Source: Deinococcus sp045062605 (lineage in GTDB: Bacteria > Deinococcota > Deinococci > Deinococcales > Deinococcaceae). From it: DNA of 28,228 nt. The notes beneath the pieces are model-generated. The model was given only the letters and a program-made list of their open reading frames with translations. It did not search any database and was not told the DNA's origin. Where the stretch lies: contig NZ_JBJGDW010000052.1 in NCBI RefSeq assembly GCF_045062605.1, positions 1-28,228 of the forward strand. Direction: 5' to 3'. Positions 9,668 through 18,507 of this stretch are shown piece by piece. The number at the start of each line of letters is the position of its first letter. The first letter of the stretch is position 1. The translations under genes and the position numbers were made by a program.

Positions 9668-9778
9668 GGGCACGCAGCTCACGCGCTCAGTTCGATATCG
9701 ACCCATTCTCAAACACTCAGTCCCCCATAGCCCAGAGTCAGTTTCCCGTCAACCATAAGTCCCTAAATGGAGTTCAGT

Positions 9779-10678
9779 ATGCGTAAACCCACCCACCTGA
9801 TGGCCCTGTTGATTTCGCTCCCCCTGCTGTCCGGCCCGGCGCTGGCCTGGGTGCCGCAACTGGAAGAAACCACCGCCAAAAACGTGATTGACGGCGCGTA
9901 TGGCCGCCGCGCCCCGATACCCACCTTCCTGACGATGGACCTGGGTGTCAAGGACGGTCAATTTGTGGCCGGGCCGCAGGCGGTCACCGCTTACATGGGC
10001 GGCCCCGCCTGCGTGGACGGCTGGCTGGCTGCCCCCACCGACTATTCGGCAGGCAGCCGCCCCGCCGCACTGACCTTCAGCGGGCAGGCCGATCAGTTGT
10101 TCTTCCAAGCCCAGGATGCTCGCGACTCTTTCAAGAACCTGAGTGTCAAGGACGCGCTGGGCGAGGAATACACCAGCAAGCGCCTCGCCAATGGTGAACT
10201 ACGAGTAGACATCACTGTGCGTGGCTTGCCCACCGAACAGGCCCGTAGCGCCTATTTGGTCAGATTGAGGGGCAAGGACGGCGCGCTGTTAGCCCCAACG
10301 CGCTCCACCTACGTCAACGACTGGAAGCCGATAGCTGGACCTGCAAAAGCCACTACAGGTAACGCAGACCAAACAACAAATGCCACGAGTACGTCCGACG
10401 GACAAATCACAAATACACAGGTCACATCAACCGTTGGAAATCAGACGGCCACTACAAACTCGACAACCACATCTGATGGCAAAACAGTGACCACCAATTC
10501 AACAACTACAGCGACAAAAAATCCGCAAAAGGGACCTTTTGAGGGCACACTGGTCTATTACTTTGAACCCCTGAAAGCCGGACTGGGCGCAGGCGAAAAG
10601 GTCAACCTGCTGATCAAGACCGAGGCCGACACGGAATGTGCCTATAACGTCGCGGTAGACCTGAGCAAGTTCCAGTAA
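9779..10678 (+). CDS. Secreted protein of unknown family with Thr/Asn/Ser-rich insert
   Basis: The 299-residue product starts MRKPTHLMALLISLPLLSGPALA, a clear type I signal peptide. ATG 9779 was chosen over 9767 because GGAG lies 7 nt upstream and the signal peptide begins there. The mature protein looks beta-rich, with two Cys (ACVDGW; TECAYNV). Residues about 185-245 (10345-10530) are a Thr/Asn/Ser-rich repetitive segment with AT-rich codons, inserted between VNDWKPI and GPFEGTLVYYFEP, which read as neighbouring strands of one domain. It lies 111 nt after the TonB-like gene and ends before a terminator, so it may be a partner of that system. I do not recognise the family. Confidence 0.8.
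   Translation: MRKPTHLMALLISLPLLSGPALAWVPQLEETTAKNVIDGAYGRRAPIPTFLTMDLGVKDGQFVAGPQAVTAYMGGPACVDGWLAAPTDYSAGSRPAALTFSGQADQLFFQAQDARDSFKNLSVKDALGEEYTSKRLANGELRVDITVRGLPTEQARSAYLVRLRGKDGALLAPTRSTYVNDWKPIAGPAKATTGNADQTTNATSTSDGQITNTQVTSTVGNQTATTNSTTTSDGKTVTTNSTTTATKNPQKGPFEGTLVYYFEPLKAGLGAGEKVNLLIKTEADTECAYNVAVDLSKFQ
10345..10530 (+). repeat. Low-complexity, AT-rich Thr/Asn/Ser-coding insert
   Basis: Codons for T, N, S, D and G repeat with motifs such as NSTTTSDGKTVTTNSTTT. Base use is clearly poorer in G+C than the flanking coding sequence, marking it as a late insertion or expansion. Reading frame is kept. Confidence 0.65.
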
Positions 10679-10700
10679 CCGGAAAATCGGTGTCCGACGA

Positions 10701-10729
10701 GCCTTCTCCCACTGTGGGCGGGGGCTTTT
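10701..10729 (+). terminator. Intrinsic terminator after the secreted-protein gene
   Basis: GCCTTCTCCCA (10701-10711) pairs with TGGGCGGGGGC (10715-10725) with one mismatch and two G-U pairs around a CTG loop, followed by TTTT (10726-10729). It ends the exbB-like operon or the secreted-protein transcript. Confidence 0.72.
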
Positions 10730-10762
10730 CGCATGGCTGCACTGCTGCTCCCCAGCACCCTT

Positions 10763-10778
10763 TAAAATCCCAGGCGTG
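10763..10778 (+). promoter_or_regulatory. Leaderless-type promoter of coaX
   Basis: TAAAAT (10763-10768) lies 7 nt before the GTG start at 10776, and there is no Shine-Dalgarno sequence. This is the spacing expected when transcription starts at the first codon. Confidence 0.65.
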
Positions 10779-11552
10779 TCAACCTTTCCCCTTCTGGCCG
10801 TGGACATCGGCAACACCAGCACCGTGATGGGCCTTGCGGACGAAACCCGGACCCTGACCCATACCTGGCGCGTGCGAACCAACCGCGAATCTTTGCCCGA
10901 CGATCTGGCGCTGCAACTGCACGGCCTGTTTTCGGTGGCCGGGGCGCAGGTGCCGCGCTCGGCGATCCTCAGCAGCGTGGCCCCGCCGGTGGGCGAGAAC
11001 TACGCGCTGGCGCTGCGGCGGCATTACGGCGTGGAGGCGTTCAGCGTCTCGGCCCTGAGCTTGCCCGACGTGACGGTGGAACTGGACACCCCCGACGCGG
11101 TGGGCGCAGACCGATTGTGCAACCTGTTCGGCGCAGAGAAATACCTGGGCCGCCACGCCTACGCCGTGGTGGTGGACTTCGGCACCAGCACCAACTTCGA
11201 CGTGATCGGGCGGGGACGGCGGTTCGTGGGGGGCGTTCTGGCCACGGGCGCACAGGTCAGCGCCGACGCCCTGTTCGCCCGCGCCGCCAAGTTGCCGCGC
11301 ATCACGCTGGAAGCCCCAGCCAGCGCCATCGGCAAGAACACCGTCCATGCCCTGCAATCCGGTCTGGTCTACGGCTACGCCGAGATGGTGGACGGTCTGC
11401 TGCGCCGCATCCGTGACGAACTCCCGGCCCCCGCCGTCGCCATCGCCACCGGGGGCTTTGCCCGCACCATCGAAGGCATCTGCCGCGAGATCGACCACTA
11501 CGACGAGACCCTGACCCTGCGGGGACTGGTGGAGGTCTGGGCGAGCCGGTAA
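10776..11552 (+). CDS. coaX: Type III pantothenate kinase
   Basis: The 258-residue kinase phosphorylates pantothenate in the first step of coenzyme A synthesis, using a monovalent cation. ASKHA-fold motifs are visible: DIGNT (residues 10-14), PDAVGADRLCN (106-116) for pantothenate binding, DFGTSTNFD (134-142), and VGGVLATG (151-158). Length is normal. The start is GTG, supported by the leaderless -10 immediately upstream and by DIGNT being so close to the N-terminus. It stands as a single gene after a terminator, and the next gene has its own promoter. Confidence 0.96.
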   Translation: MSTFPLLAVDIGNTSTVMGLADETRTLTHTWRVRTNRESLPDDLALQLHGLFSVAGAQVPRSAILSSVAPPVGENYALALRRHYGVEAFSVSALSLPDVTVELDTPDAVGADRLCNLFGAEKYLGRHAYAVVVDFGTSTNFDVIGRGRRFVGGVLATGAQVSADALFARAAKLPRITLEAPASAIGKNTVHALQSGLVYGYAEMVDGLLRRIRDELPAPAVAIATGGFARTIEGICREIDHYDETLTLRGLVEVWASR

Positions 11553-11604
11553 GGAGATTCGTCGACTGGAGGCCGCGCCACCCCGCCGCATACGGGTTCC
11601 GCAC

Positions 11605-11620
11605 TACCCTGTCCTGTATG
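11605..11620 (+). promoter_or_regulatory. Leaderless-type promoter of the BtuF-like gene
   Basis: TACCCT (11605-11610) lies 7 nt before ATG 11618 and no ribosome site is present. Confidence 0.62.
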
Positions 11621-12532
11621 ACCACTGCCCCAGACCGCATCATCAGCCTGCTGCCCAGCGCCACCGATCTGCTGTTTGACCTGGGCCTGGGCAAACGGCT
11701 GGCCGGGGTCAGCCACTCGTGTGACCATCCGGGGGCGGCAGGGCTGCCGATGCTGACGCGCTCCATCGTGGATTCGGGCGCGTCTCAGGCCGAGATTGAC
11801 CGCGCCGTGAGCGAGGCCATGCGCGCGGGGCTGGCGCTGTACAGCGTGGACGGCGAATTGCTGGACGCCATTAATCCCGGTCTGGTGGTCACGCAGGGCG
11901 TGTGCGAGGTCTGCGCGGTCACGCCGGGAACGATTGAGGCGGCGGTGCGTTACCTCCCTGGCTGTCTGCCCGCCGCCAACGTCCTGAGTCTGGAGGGCCG
12001 CAGCGTGGCGGGGATTCTGGACGACTTGCGGGCTTTGGCCGAAGCGGCTGGTGTGGCAGAGCTTGGGGAAGAACTGGCCGCCGACGCTCAAGCCCGCTGG
12101 GACGCCATTCAACCCGTGCAAACCGCGCCGCACGTGCTGACGCTGGAATGGGTGGACCCGCCCTTCTACGGCGGCCACTGGGTTCCTGAACAGGTGGAGC
12201 AGGCGGGGGGTGTGAACGTGCTGGGCGCGGCAGGGACGGACAGCGGACGCGCGAGCTGGGAAGAAATCACGGCGCTGGACCCCGACGTGATCGTGGTGAT
12301 GTGCTGCGGCTACGGCCTGGAGAAGAACGCAGAATTTGCCCGCGAACTGCTGGCGAAAACCGAGTTGCGGGCCGTCCGTGAAGGTCAACTGTGGGCCGTG
12401 GACGCCAACGCCCACTTCTCCCGCCCGGCACTGGGCGTGGTGCGCGGCGCGGAGGTGCTGGCCGAACTGCTGCGCGGGGGCGAATGCACAGGCGAGAGTG
12501 TAAGACTGCTCAGCCAGCCAGCCACGGCCTGA
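11618..12532 (+). CDS. BtuF-like cobalamin/metal-chelate substrate-binding-fold protein
   Basis: The 304-residue protein has the class III periplasmic-binding fold of BtuF/FepB (COG0614). It opens RIISLLPSATDLLFDLGLGKRLAGVSHSCD, typical of cobalamin-binding members, and continues with VLTLEWVDPPFYGGHWVPEQVEQAGG and LDPDVIVVMCCGYGLEKN. No signal peptide or lipobox precedes the domain, and no ABC permease or ATPase gene adjoins, so a cytoplasmic or orphan role is possible. Such signal-less members occur in other bacteria. The start is set by the leaderless -10. The last 23 nt overlap the end of the oppositely oriented kinase gene. Confidence 0.85.
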   Translation: MTTAPDRIISLLPSATDLLFDLGLGKRLAGVSHSCDHPGAAGLPMLTRSIVDSGASQAEIDRAVSEAMRAGLALYSVDGELLDAINPGLVVTQGVCEVCAVTPGTIEAAVRYLPGCLPAANVLSLEGRSVAGILDDLRALAEAAGVAELGEELAADAQARWDAIQPVQTAPHVLTLEWVDPPFYGGHWVPEQVEQAGGVNVLGAAGTDSGRASWEEITALDPDVIVVMCCGYGLEKNAEFARELLAKTELRAVREGQLWAVDANAHFSRPALGVVRGAEVLAELLRGGECTGESVRLLSQPATA

Positions 12533-13061
12533 CCCACGCCAGCGCCTGAGCGTGGGCATCGAATACGCCCGTGTCCAAACGTAGCAACGGCGCGTGAAGC
12601 TCCAGCGGCTCCCAGTTGGCATTCTCGGGCAAATTGTCGTGAACGCCGGGATGGTCAATGAAGGGACGAAGTTGCGCCTCCACCCGCGCCGCATGACGGC
12701 GTTTCAACTCGGCCATGTCAGCAAAGCAGTGGATTTGCAGCATCTGAGCGTGGTGCTTTTCCGCAAGTGGGATGACGTTCTGCTCGCTCATGCCCAGGTA
12801 AAAATGGGTTTCCAGGATCAGGCTTTGCCGCGCCGTCAGGATGGCTTCGGCGGCCCGGAGCATCACGAAATAAGCCGCCTTGCCCATCTCGCTATGACGG
12901 GCAAGGCGCTCCTCTTCGGGCAACAGGTCCAGCAGGACTTGCTTGTAATCGGCCTTGGAGATGACTGACAGAGCGAGTTCTCGCCCCAGAAACGCCGCCA
13001 GTGTCGTTTTCCCGGCGGCGGGTAGGCCCGTGACGACGATCAGCAGCGGGGCTGCCCTCAA
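12510..13061 (-). CDS. P-loop kinase of the AAA_33 type
   Basis: The 183-residue protein has Walker A GLPAAGKTT (residues 12-20), a LILETHFYLG acidic segment like the Walker B/second acidic site, and a C-terminal basic region with RRHAARVE. This is the plan of small-molecule kinases (shikimate/gluconate/chloramphenicol-kinase-like), but the substrate cannot be named. The only start that keeps the P-loop is TTG 13061, placed 3 nt after the Pit stop, so it is probably read through coupling to the phosphate-transport genes. It converges with the BtuF-like gene, overlapping by 23 nt. Confidence 0.8.
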   Translation of the reverse strand: MRAAPLLIVVTGLPAAGKTTLAAFLGRELALSVISKADYKQVLLDLLPEEERLARHSEMGKAAYFVMLRAAEAILTARQSLILETHFYLGMSEQNVIPLAEKHHAQMLQIHCFADMAELKRRHAARVEAQLRPFIDHPGVHDNLPENANWEPLELHAPLLRLDTGVFDAHAQALAWVRPWLAG

Positions 13062-13064
13062 CCC

Positions 13065-14063
<999 letters not shown>

Positions 14064-14074
14064 AGGCAGCGGCT

Positions 14075-14713
<639 letters not shown>

Positions 14714-14738
14714 GACAAATCCTCCGTATTGTCCTCCG

Positions 14739-14758
14739 TTATGTCATGGAATTGTCAG
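14739..14758. promoter_or_regulatory. Pho-box-like direct repeat (also a partial RDRM match) upstream of DUF47-pit
   Basis: On the plus strand ATGTCAT (14741-14747), GGAA, TTGTCAG (14752-14758) gives the 7-4-7 direct-repeat layout of PhoB boxes (CTGTCAT-N4-CTGTCAT). The same site read from 14739 begins TTATGTCAT, a perfect left half of the Deinococcus radiation/desiccation motif TTATGTCATTGACATAA, but its right half matches poorly (12 of 17 overall). It ends 26 nt from the ATG. Confidence 0.4.
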
Positions 14759-14928
14759 GCGCGGAAAACAGGGCGGGGTGGGCGGCCAGATTTGCCGCCT
14801 TCCCTGCCCCACCCAGCTCCAATCGCCGTGCGAGCAGGTGCGGCCCGGACCGGGCGCAGATTGAGCGGGCACAGATTTAGCGAGCGCAGATGAGGGCCGG
14901 GCGACAGTGTCACCCCCACCCGCCGCCG

Positions 14929-14942
14929 TACCCTGAAGCATG
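14929..14942 (+). promoter_or_regulatory. Probable leaderless-type promoter of the DUF427 gene
   Basis: TACCCT (14929-14934) lies 5 nt before ATG 14940, without a ribosome site; spacing is slightly shorter than in the other examples here. Confidence 0.5.
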
Positions 14943-15224
14943 AAAGCCACCTGGAACGGAACAGTCATCGCGCAGTCGGACAACACAGTCGTCGTGGAGG
15001 GCAACCACTACTTCCCCGCAGACAGCGTGAAGGCGGACTACCTGCGCCCAAGCGACACCCACTCCGCCTGCCCGTGGAAGGGCACGGCCAGCTACCACAC
15101 GCTGGAAGTAGACGGCAAGCGCAACCCCGACGCCGCGTGGTACTACCCCCAGCCCAAGGACGCCGCCAGGGAGATCAAGGACCGCGTGGCCTTCTGGAAG
15201 GGCGTGGAAATCACGGCAGACTGA
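14940..15224 (+). CDS. DUF427 domain protein
   Basis: The 94-residue protein is a complete DUF427 domain. The order KATWNGTVIAQSDNTVVVEGNHYFP, a CPWKGTASYH core (about residues 44-53) and an ending AAWYYPQPKDAAREIKDRVAFWKGVEI match the family's VIAES...VEGN-YFP, TxCPWKG-A-YY and AWxYPxPxxAA..I.xxVAFY patterns. The biochemical role of the family is not established. It is a single gene with its own promoter between the divergent DUF47 operon and a membrane protein gene. Confidence 0.92.
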   Translation: MKATWNGTVIAQSDNTVVVEGNHYFPADSVKADYLRPSDTHSACPWKGTASYHTLEVDGKRNPDAAWYYPQPKDAAREIKDRVAFWKGVEITAD

Positions 15225-15254
15225 TACGGGTTCCGGGCATGGCACCATAAGGGC

Positions 15255-16325
15255 ATGACCCAGCCCTCTCCCAGCTTTCCAGAGCTGCCCATCACCGCCG
15301 CTGAACTCGCTGCGGCCCGCGCCGGGGTCACCGTCAGAGGTGGGCGCATCATGGGCACGCTGGGGGTTCTGGCGGCCCTCTCGGCGCTGGGCGGCCTGCT
15401 GGGAGTCTGGGCATTGTGGTGGAGTTTCGGGGAATTGCCGCGCTGGCTGGCCTCGCTGAACGAACTGAGCGACGGCGATCTGCCCCAACTGAATGCCGCC
15501 GATCTGGTCCCCTCCTGGGCGCTGCCTTGCCTGCTGGGCCTGGGCCTGCTGGCGACGGCCCTTTACGTGTGGGCCATCCTGCTGGCCCGGCAGACAGTGG
15601 GCGCGGTGCGGGATCAGACGCTGAACCCCGGCCCGGACCACACCGAGGCACTGGAGCGCAGCGTCCGCACGGTGCGGCCCTGGATCGTGCTGGGACAGAT
15701 CGCGCCGATCTTGCAGCTTCTGATCCCGCTGCTGGCGGTTCCCCTGACCTTCGGCCTGATCCGGCAACTCGATCCGCAGACCTTCCAGGGCGTCGGTTTC
15801 GGCCCGGCAGAGATCGGGGCCATCGTGCTGGGCGTGATGGTTCAGAGCCTGCCCACCGTGATCATCACCTGGCTGATCCTGGCGGCCATCCGGCGCTGGC
15901 TGGACGCCGTGGTGGCCCGTGCCCACGCCTCTGTGCCAGTGCGTCCCGCCGCGCGTGGGGTGGACCCCTGGCTGCTGTTCACGCTGGTGCTGCTGGGACT
16001 GGGGCTGGCGGGCTTGCTGCTGGGCGGTCTGCCGCTGCTGGCGTTCTCCGGGTTCGTGGGCAGCGCACCGCTGAACGACCCGGATCTCATGGCTCTGGGC
16101 ATCACACCCGCCGCGCTGCGTGCCGTGCTGCTCGTCGGTGCTGCGGCCGTGCTGCTGGGCGCGTTCATCTACCTGCTGCTGACCCTGCTGATGGGCTGGT
16201 CACGCGGCTTTGCCAGCAATGTCGCCACCGTGCTGGACGCTGGATTGCCTGGGCAACCCGTGATGCCAGCCCATGATCCCTGGAGCGGCCCGGTGCAGCC
16301 CGCGCAGGGCCGGGAGCCTTACTGA
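15255..16325 (+). CDS. Six-helix membrane protein of unknown function
   Basis: The 356-residue protein shows about six hydrophobic segments (roughly residues 33-54, 92-113, 148-170, 188-216, 235-265 and 288-312), separated by an acidic loop NELSDGDLPQLNAADL and a cytoplasmic-looking stretch RQTVGAVRDQTLNPGPDHTEALERSVRTVRP. The C-terminal 30 residues are Pro-rich and hydrophilic. No motif I can name is present. It starts 30 nt after DUF427; AAGGG lies only 2 nt before the ATG, which makes a Shine-Dalgarno role doubtful. It converges with the small membrane protein gene at 16440. Confidence 0.8.
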   Translation: MTQPSPSFPELPITAAELAAARAGVTVRGGRIMGTLGVLAALSALGGLLGVWALWWSFGELPRWLASLNELSDGDLPQLNAADLVPSWALPCLLGLGLLATALYVWAILLARQTVGAVRDQTLNPGPDHTEALERSVRTVRPWIVLGQIAPILQLLIPLLAVPLTFGLIRQLDPQTFQGVGFGPAEIGAIVLGVMVQSLPTVIITWLILAAIRRWLDAVVARAHASVPVRPAARGVDPWLLFTLVLLGLGLAGLLLGGLPLLAFSGFVGSAPLNDPDLMALGITPAALRAVLLVGAAAVLLGAFIYLLLTLLMGWSRGFASNVATVLDAGLPGQPVMPAHDPWSGPVQPAQGREPY

Positions 16326-16397
16326 GCGCGCACATTCGGCAGGGGGATGACCTCCGAGACCAGCCATCAGCCGCAGCAGAAAACAAGACACAGAACA

Positions 16398-16423
16398 GGC
16401 CGCCTGAACTTTCCAGTGCGGCC
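16398..16423. terminator. Possible bidirectional hairpin between convergent genes
   Basis: GGCCGCCTG (16398-16406) pairs with CAG-t-GCGGCC (16414-16423), a 9-bp stem with one bulge. It lies midway between two convergent gene ends, but no T-run follows on either strand, so termination is only a guess. Confidence 0.35.
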
Positions 16424-16439
16424 CGTCACTTCCACGAGA

Positions 16440-16880
16440 TTACAGGTTGAAGAAACGCAGCAGCGGCCTCCACCACGGAATCCCTGCCAGTGCCACCACC
16501 AGACTCAGCACCGTCCAGAGGGTCATGGCGCGGAATTTAGCGGGATTTGTTGCCGCCCGTTTGCTCAGGGCAGAGGCCAGAGTGGCAAAGACGGCGGCCA
16601 GCACGCCCAGACCCAGGTGTTCCCACTGGAAGCTGGGCCGCGCCCCCGCGAACACCTGAATGTTCTGCGCGCCCAGCAGCCCGAACAGCAGCAGCCCCAG
16701 CACCAGTTGCAGGCTGACAGTGCCCACGAAGGCCACCACCGGGCGGCGGTCCGCCTCGACGAAGGCCCGCCCGGAACTGAGGCCCGAGAAGCCACGAAAC
16801 AGCGCCCACACCCCGGCCAGCAGGACCAGCCAGCGGTTGATGTTGTGCAGCGTGAGCAGAATGACGTACAGGGTTGCCAT
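16440..16880 (-). CDS. Four-helix membrane protein (cytochrome-b561-like plan)
   Basis: The 146-residue protein has four hydrophobic segments. Segment one begins LHNINRWLVLLAGVWALFRG, segment two VSLQLVLGLLLFGLLG, segment three follows FQWEHLGLGVLAAVFATL and segment four is LWTVLSLVVALAGIPWW. His residues at the starts of helices one and three could bind haem, but this is a guess from layout. The same layout occurs in the protein at 17944-18393 on the other side of purU. A TAGGCT -10 lies 6 nt before the ATG with no ribosome site, pointing to leaderless expression. Confidence 0.78.
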   Translation of the reverse strand: MATLYVILLTLHNINRWLVLLAGVWALFRGFSGLSSGRAFVEADRRPVVAFVGTVSLQLVLGLLLFGLLGAQNIQVFAGARPSFQWEHLGLGVLAAVFATLASALSKRAATNPAKFRAMTLWTVLSLVVALAGIPWWRPLLRFFNL

Positions 16881-16892
16881 GCGCCCAGCCTA
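16878..16892 (-). promoter_or_regulatory. Leaderless-type promoter of the 16440-16880 gene
   Basis: On the minus strand TAGGCT (16887-16892) lies 6 nt before the ATG at 16880, with no Shine-Dalgarno sequence. Confidence 0.55.
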
Positions 16893-16984
16893 CGGGGCGG
16901 CGGTGGGCCGGGTCAAAGGCAAAGGGTTGAGCGTGCGGGAAAGACGCTTGAGAAGGAGCGTATTTTCCCTATTCCACACAGGTT

Positions 16985-17869
16985 TCAGAACACCACCGTC
17001 TTGTTGCCGTGGACCAGCACGCGGTCCTCCACATGGGCCTTGACGGCGCGGGCCAGCACCTGCCGCTCCACATCGCGCCCCAGGCGCATCAGGGTGTCGG
17101 GGGTTTCGCGGTGGGTGACGGGAATCACGTCCTGCGCGATGATCGGCCCGGCGTCCAGTTCCTCGGTGACGTAGTGGCTGGTGGCCCCGATCAGCTTGAC
17201 GCCCCGGTTAAACGCCGCGCGGTACGGGTTCGCGCCGATGAATGCTGGCAGGAAACTGTGGTGGATGTTGATCACGGGCCGCCCGAAGCCACGCAGGAAA
17301 TCCCCCGACAGAATCTGCATGTAGCGGGCCAGCACGACGAATTCGGCGTCGGCCTCGCGGAGCAGGCGGACCTGTTCGGCCTCGGCCTCAGCCTTGTTCT
17401 CCTTGCCCACCGGAACGACGTGAAAGGGAATGTCGAACATCTCGGCATCGCGGCGCAGGTCCTCATGGTTGCTGATGATCAGGGGGATGGTCACGTTCAG
17501 TTCGCCCCGGCGTTTGCGCCACAGCAGGTCCAGAAAACAGTGGTCATAGCGGCTGACCAGAATCGCCATGCGCTTCGGCTCGGCGCGGTAGGCCAGCGTC
17601 CACTCCATCTGAAAGGGCTGGGCCACCACGTTGGAAAAAGCCCGCTCGAAGCCGTCACGGGACAGGTCAAGCCCGTCCAGATAGAACTCCATCCGCATAA
17701 AAAATGTGCCGCCCGCCGGATCGGTGCTGTGCTGATCGCTGTGGATGATGTTTGCGCCGTGGTTGTGCAGAAACTGCGACACCGACGCCACGATGCCCCC
17801 ACGGTCCGGGCAGGTGATGGTCAGTGTCGCAGTGTTCAGGGGATCAGGGGCAGAGGCGGGAGCGGTCAT
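16985..17869 (-). CDS. purU: Formyltetrahydrofolate deformylase
   Basis: The 294-residue enzyme hydrolyses 10-formyl-tetrahydrofolate to formate and tetrahydrofolate, balancing one-carbon pools and feeding formate to purine synthesis. An N-terminal ACT domain (about residues 14-90, with TCPDRGGIVASVSQFLHNHGANI) precedes the formyltransferase-type hydrolase domain. Catalytic features NIHHSFLPAF (Asn201, His203) and DAGPIIAQDV (Asp239) are intact. Length is normal. TATCCT lies 7 nt before the ATG, so the transcript is probably leaderless. It is a single gene flanked by two similar four-helix membrane protein genes. Confidence 0.97.
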   Translation of the reverse strand: MTAPASAPDPLNTATLTITCPDRGGIVASVSQFLHNHGANIIHSDQHSTDPAGGTFFMRMEFYLDGLDLSRDGFERAFSNVVAQPFQMEWTLAYRAEPKRMAILVSRYDHCFLDLLWRKRRGELNVTIPLIISNHEDLRRDAEMFDIPFHVVPVGKENKAEAEAEQVRLLREADAEFVVLARYMQILSGDFLRGFGRPVINIHHSFLPAFIGANPYRAAFNRGVKLIGATSHYVTEELDAGPIIAQDVIPVTHRETPDTLMRLGRDVERQVLARAVKAHVEDRVLVHGNKTVVF

Positions 17870-17882
17870 GGGGTGCAGGATA
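17867..17882 (-). promoter_or_regulatory. Leaderless-type promoter of purU
   Basis: On the minus strand TATCCT (17877-17882) is 7 nt before the ATG at 17869, without a ribosome site. Confidence 0.65.
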
Positions 17883-17943
17883 CGGGAGCGGTGCGCCCCC
17901 CGGTCTGCGCCTTTTAGCTGTGATGCAATTAGCTCTGGGGCGG

Positions 17944-18393
17944 TTAGCTCAGGCCGCCGCGTGCGTACAGGCCGCCAATGATAAAAGTCATCAGCACAAA
18001 GGCCAGCGAGGCCACTGTCAGGCCCAGCGCCTTGACTGAGCTGTCGCGCACGTCGCGCTTGGGGAGCCAGTAGTACAGCATCACCAGACCCAGCGCACCC
18101 AGACCGCCCAGGTAATGGACGTACTTCTGCACAGTGCCCAGCCCCTGATCCAGCAATTTGATGCCGATCAGCACCTGAACCATCAGCGCGATCTGAAAGG
18201 CGATCAGGGCCGCGTTCTGCCAGCCGCCCAGCGCGGGGCTGCGGGGTGAATCCGTGCCGCCCGAAGTCTGGCCGCCCGAGGTCTTGAGGGTGGCAAGGCC
18301 ACGCCAGTTGAGAAGCACGGTGGCGATGGCCGCCAGCACGACGATGCCGCCGATGGCGTTGTGAAGGGCAGGTTGAATGATGATCTCGTCCAT
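17944..18393 (-). CDS. Four-helix membrane protein of unknown function
   Basis: The 149-residue protein has four hydrophobic segments starting with PALHNAIGGIVVLAAIATVLL, then WQNAALIAFQIALMVQVLIGIKLL, KYVHYLGGLGALGLVMLYYWL and ALGLTVASLAFVLMTFIIGGL. A Ser/Gly-rich loop (about residues 38-55) links helices one and two. LHN at the start of helix one and a His at the start of helix three mirror the 16440-16880 protein, so the two may be distant paralogues. Unlike that gene it has a true ribosome site (AAGGAG, 9 nt before ATG) and a palindromic operator-like site upstream. Its function is not known. Confidence 0.78.
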   Translation of the reverse strand: MDEIIIQPALHNAIGGIVVLAAIATVLLNWRGLATLKTSGGQTSGGTDSPRSPALGGWQNAALIAFQIALMVQVLIGIKLLDQGLGTVQKYVHYLGGLGALGLVMLYYWLPKRDVRDSSVKALGLTVASLAFVLMTFIIGGLYARGGLS

Positions 18394-18428
18394 GATTTTG
18401 AACTCCTTGGAAGGTAGCGAGGTGATTA

Positions 18429-18444
18429 CTTACCGGTAGGTAAG
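18429..18444. promoter_or_regulatory. Palindromic operator-like site (TetR-type)
   Basis: CTTACC (18429-18434), GGTA, GGTAAG (18439-18444) form perfect 6-bp arms; TACCGGTA inside is itself palindromic. Sites with this TACCGGTA/GGTA character are typical of TetR-family operators. It lies 36-51 nt upstream of the ATG at 18393, at promoter distance. No regulator gene adjoins, so the regulator would act in trans. Confidence 0.5.
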
Positions 18445-18507
18445 CTTGAGGGCCAGCCTATCCGCTTTCAGCACTACCGTCAAGTGACACTCACCCCGAC
18501 TGAACAC

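Noticed and set aside
8096..9712. Long open frame (538 codons) on the minus strand over the TonB-like gene
   Set aside because: It arises from the extreme base composition of the Pro/Ala-rich coding strand; its translation is Arg/Gly/Cys low-complexity with no domain, and the plus-strand protein has a clear anchor helix and operon context.
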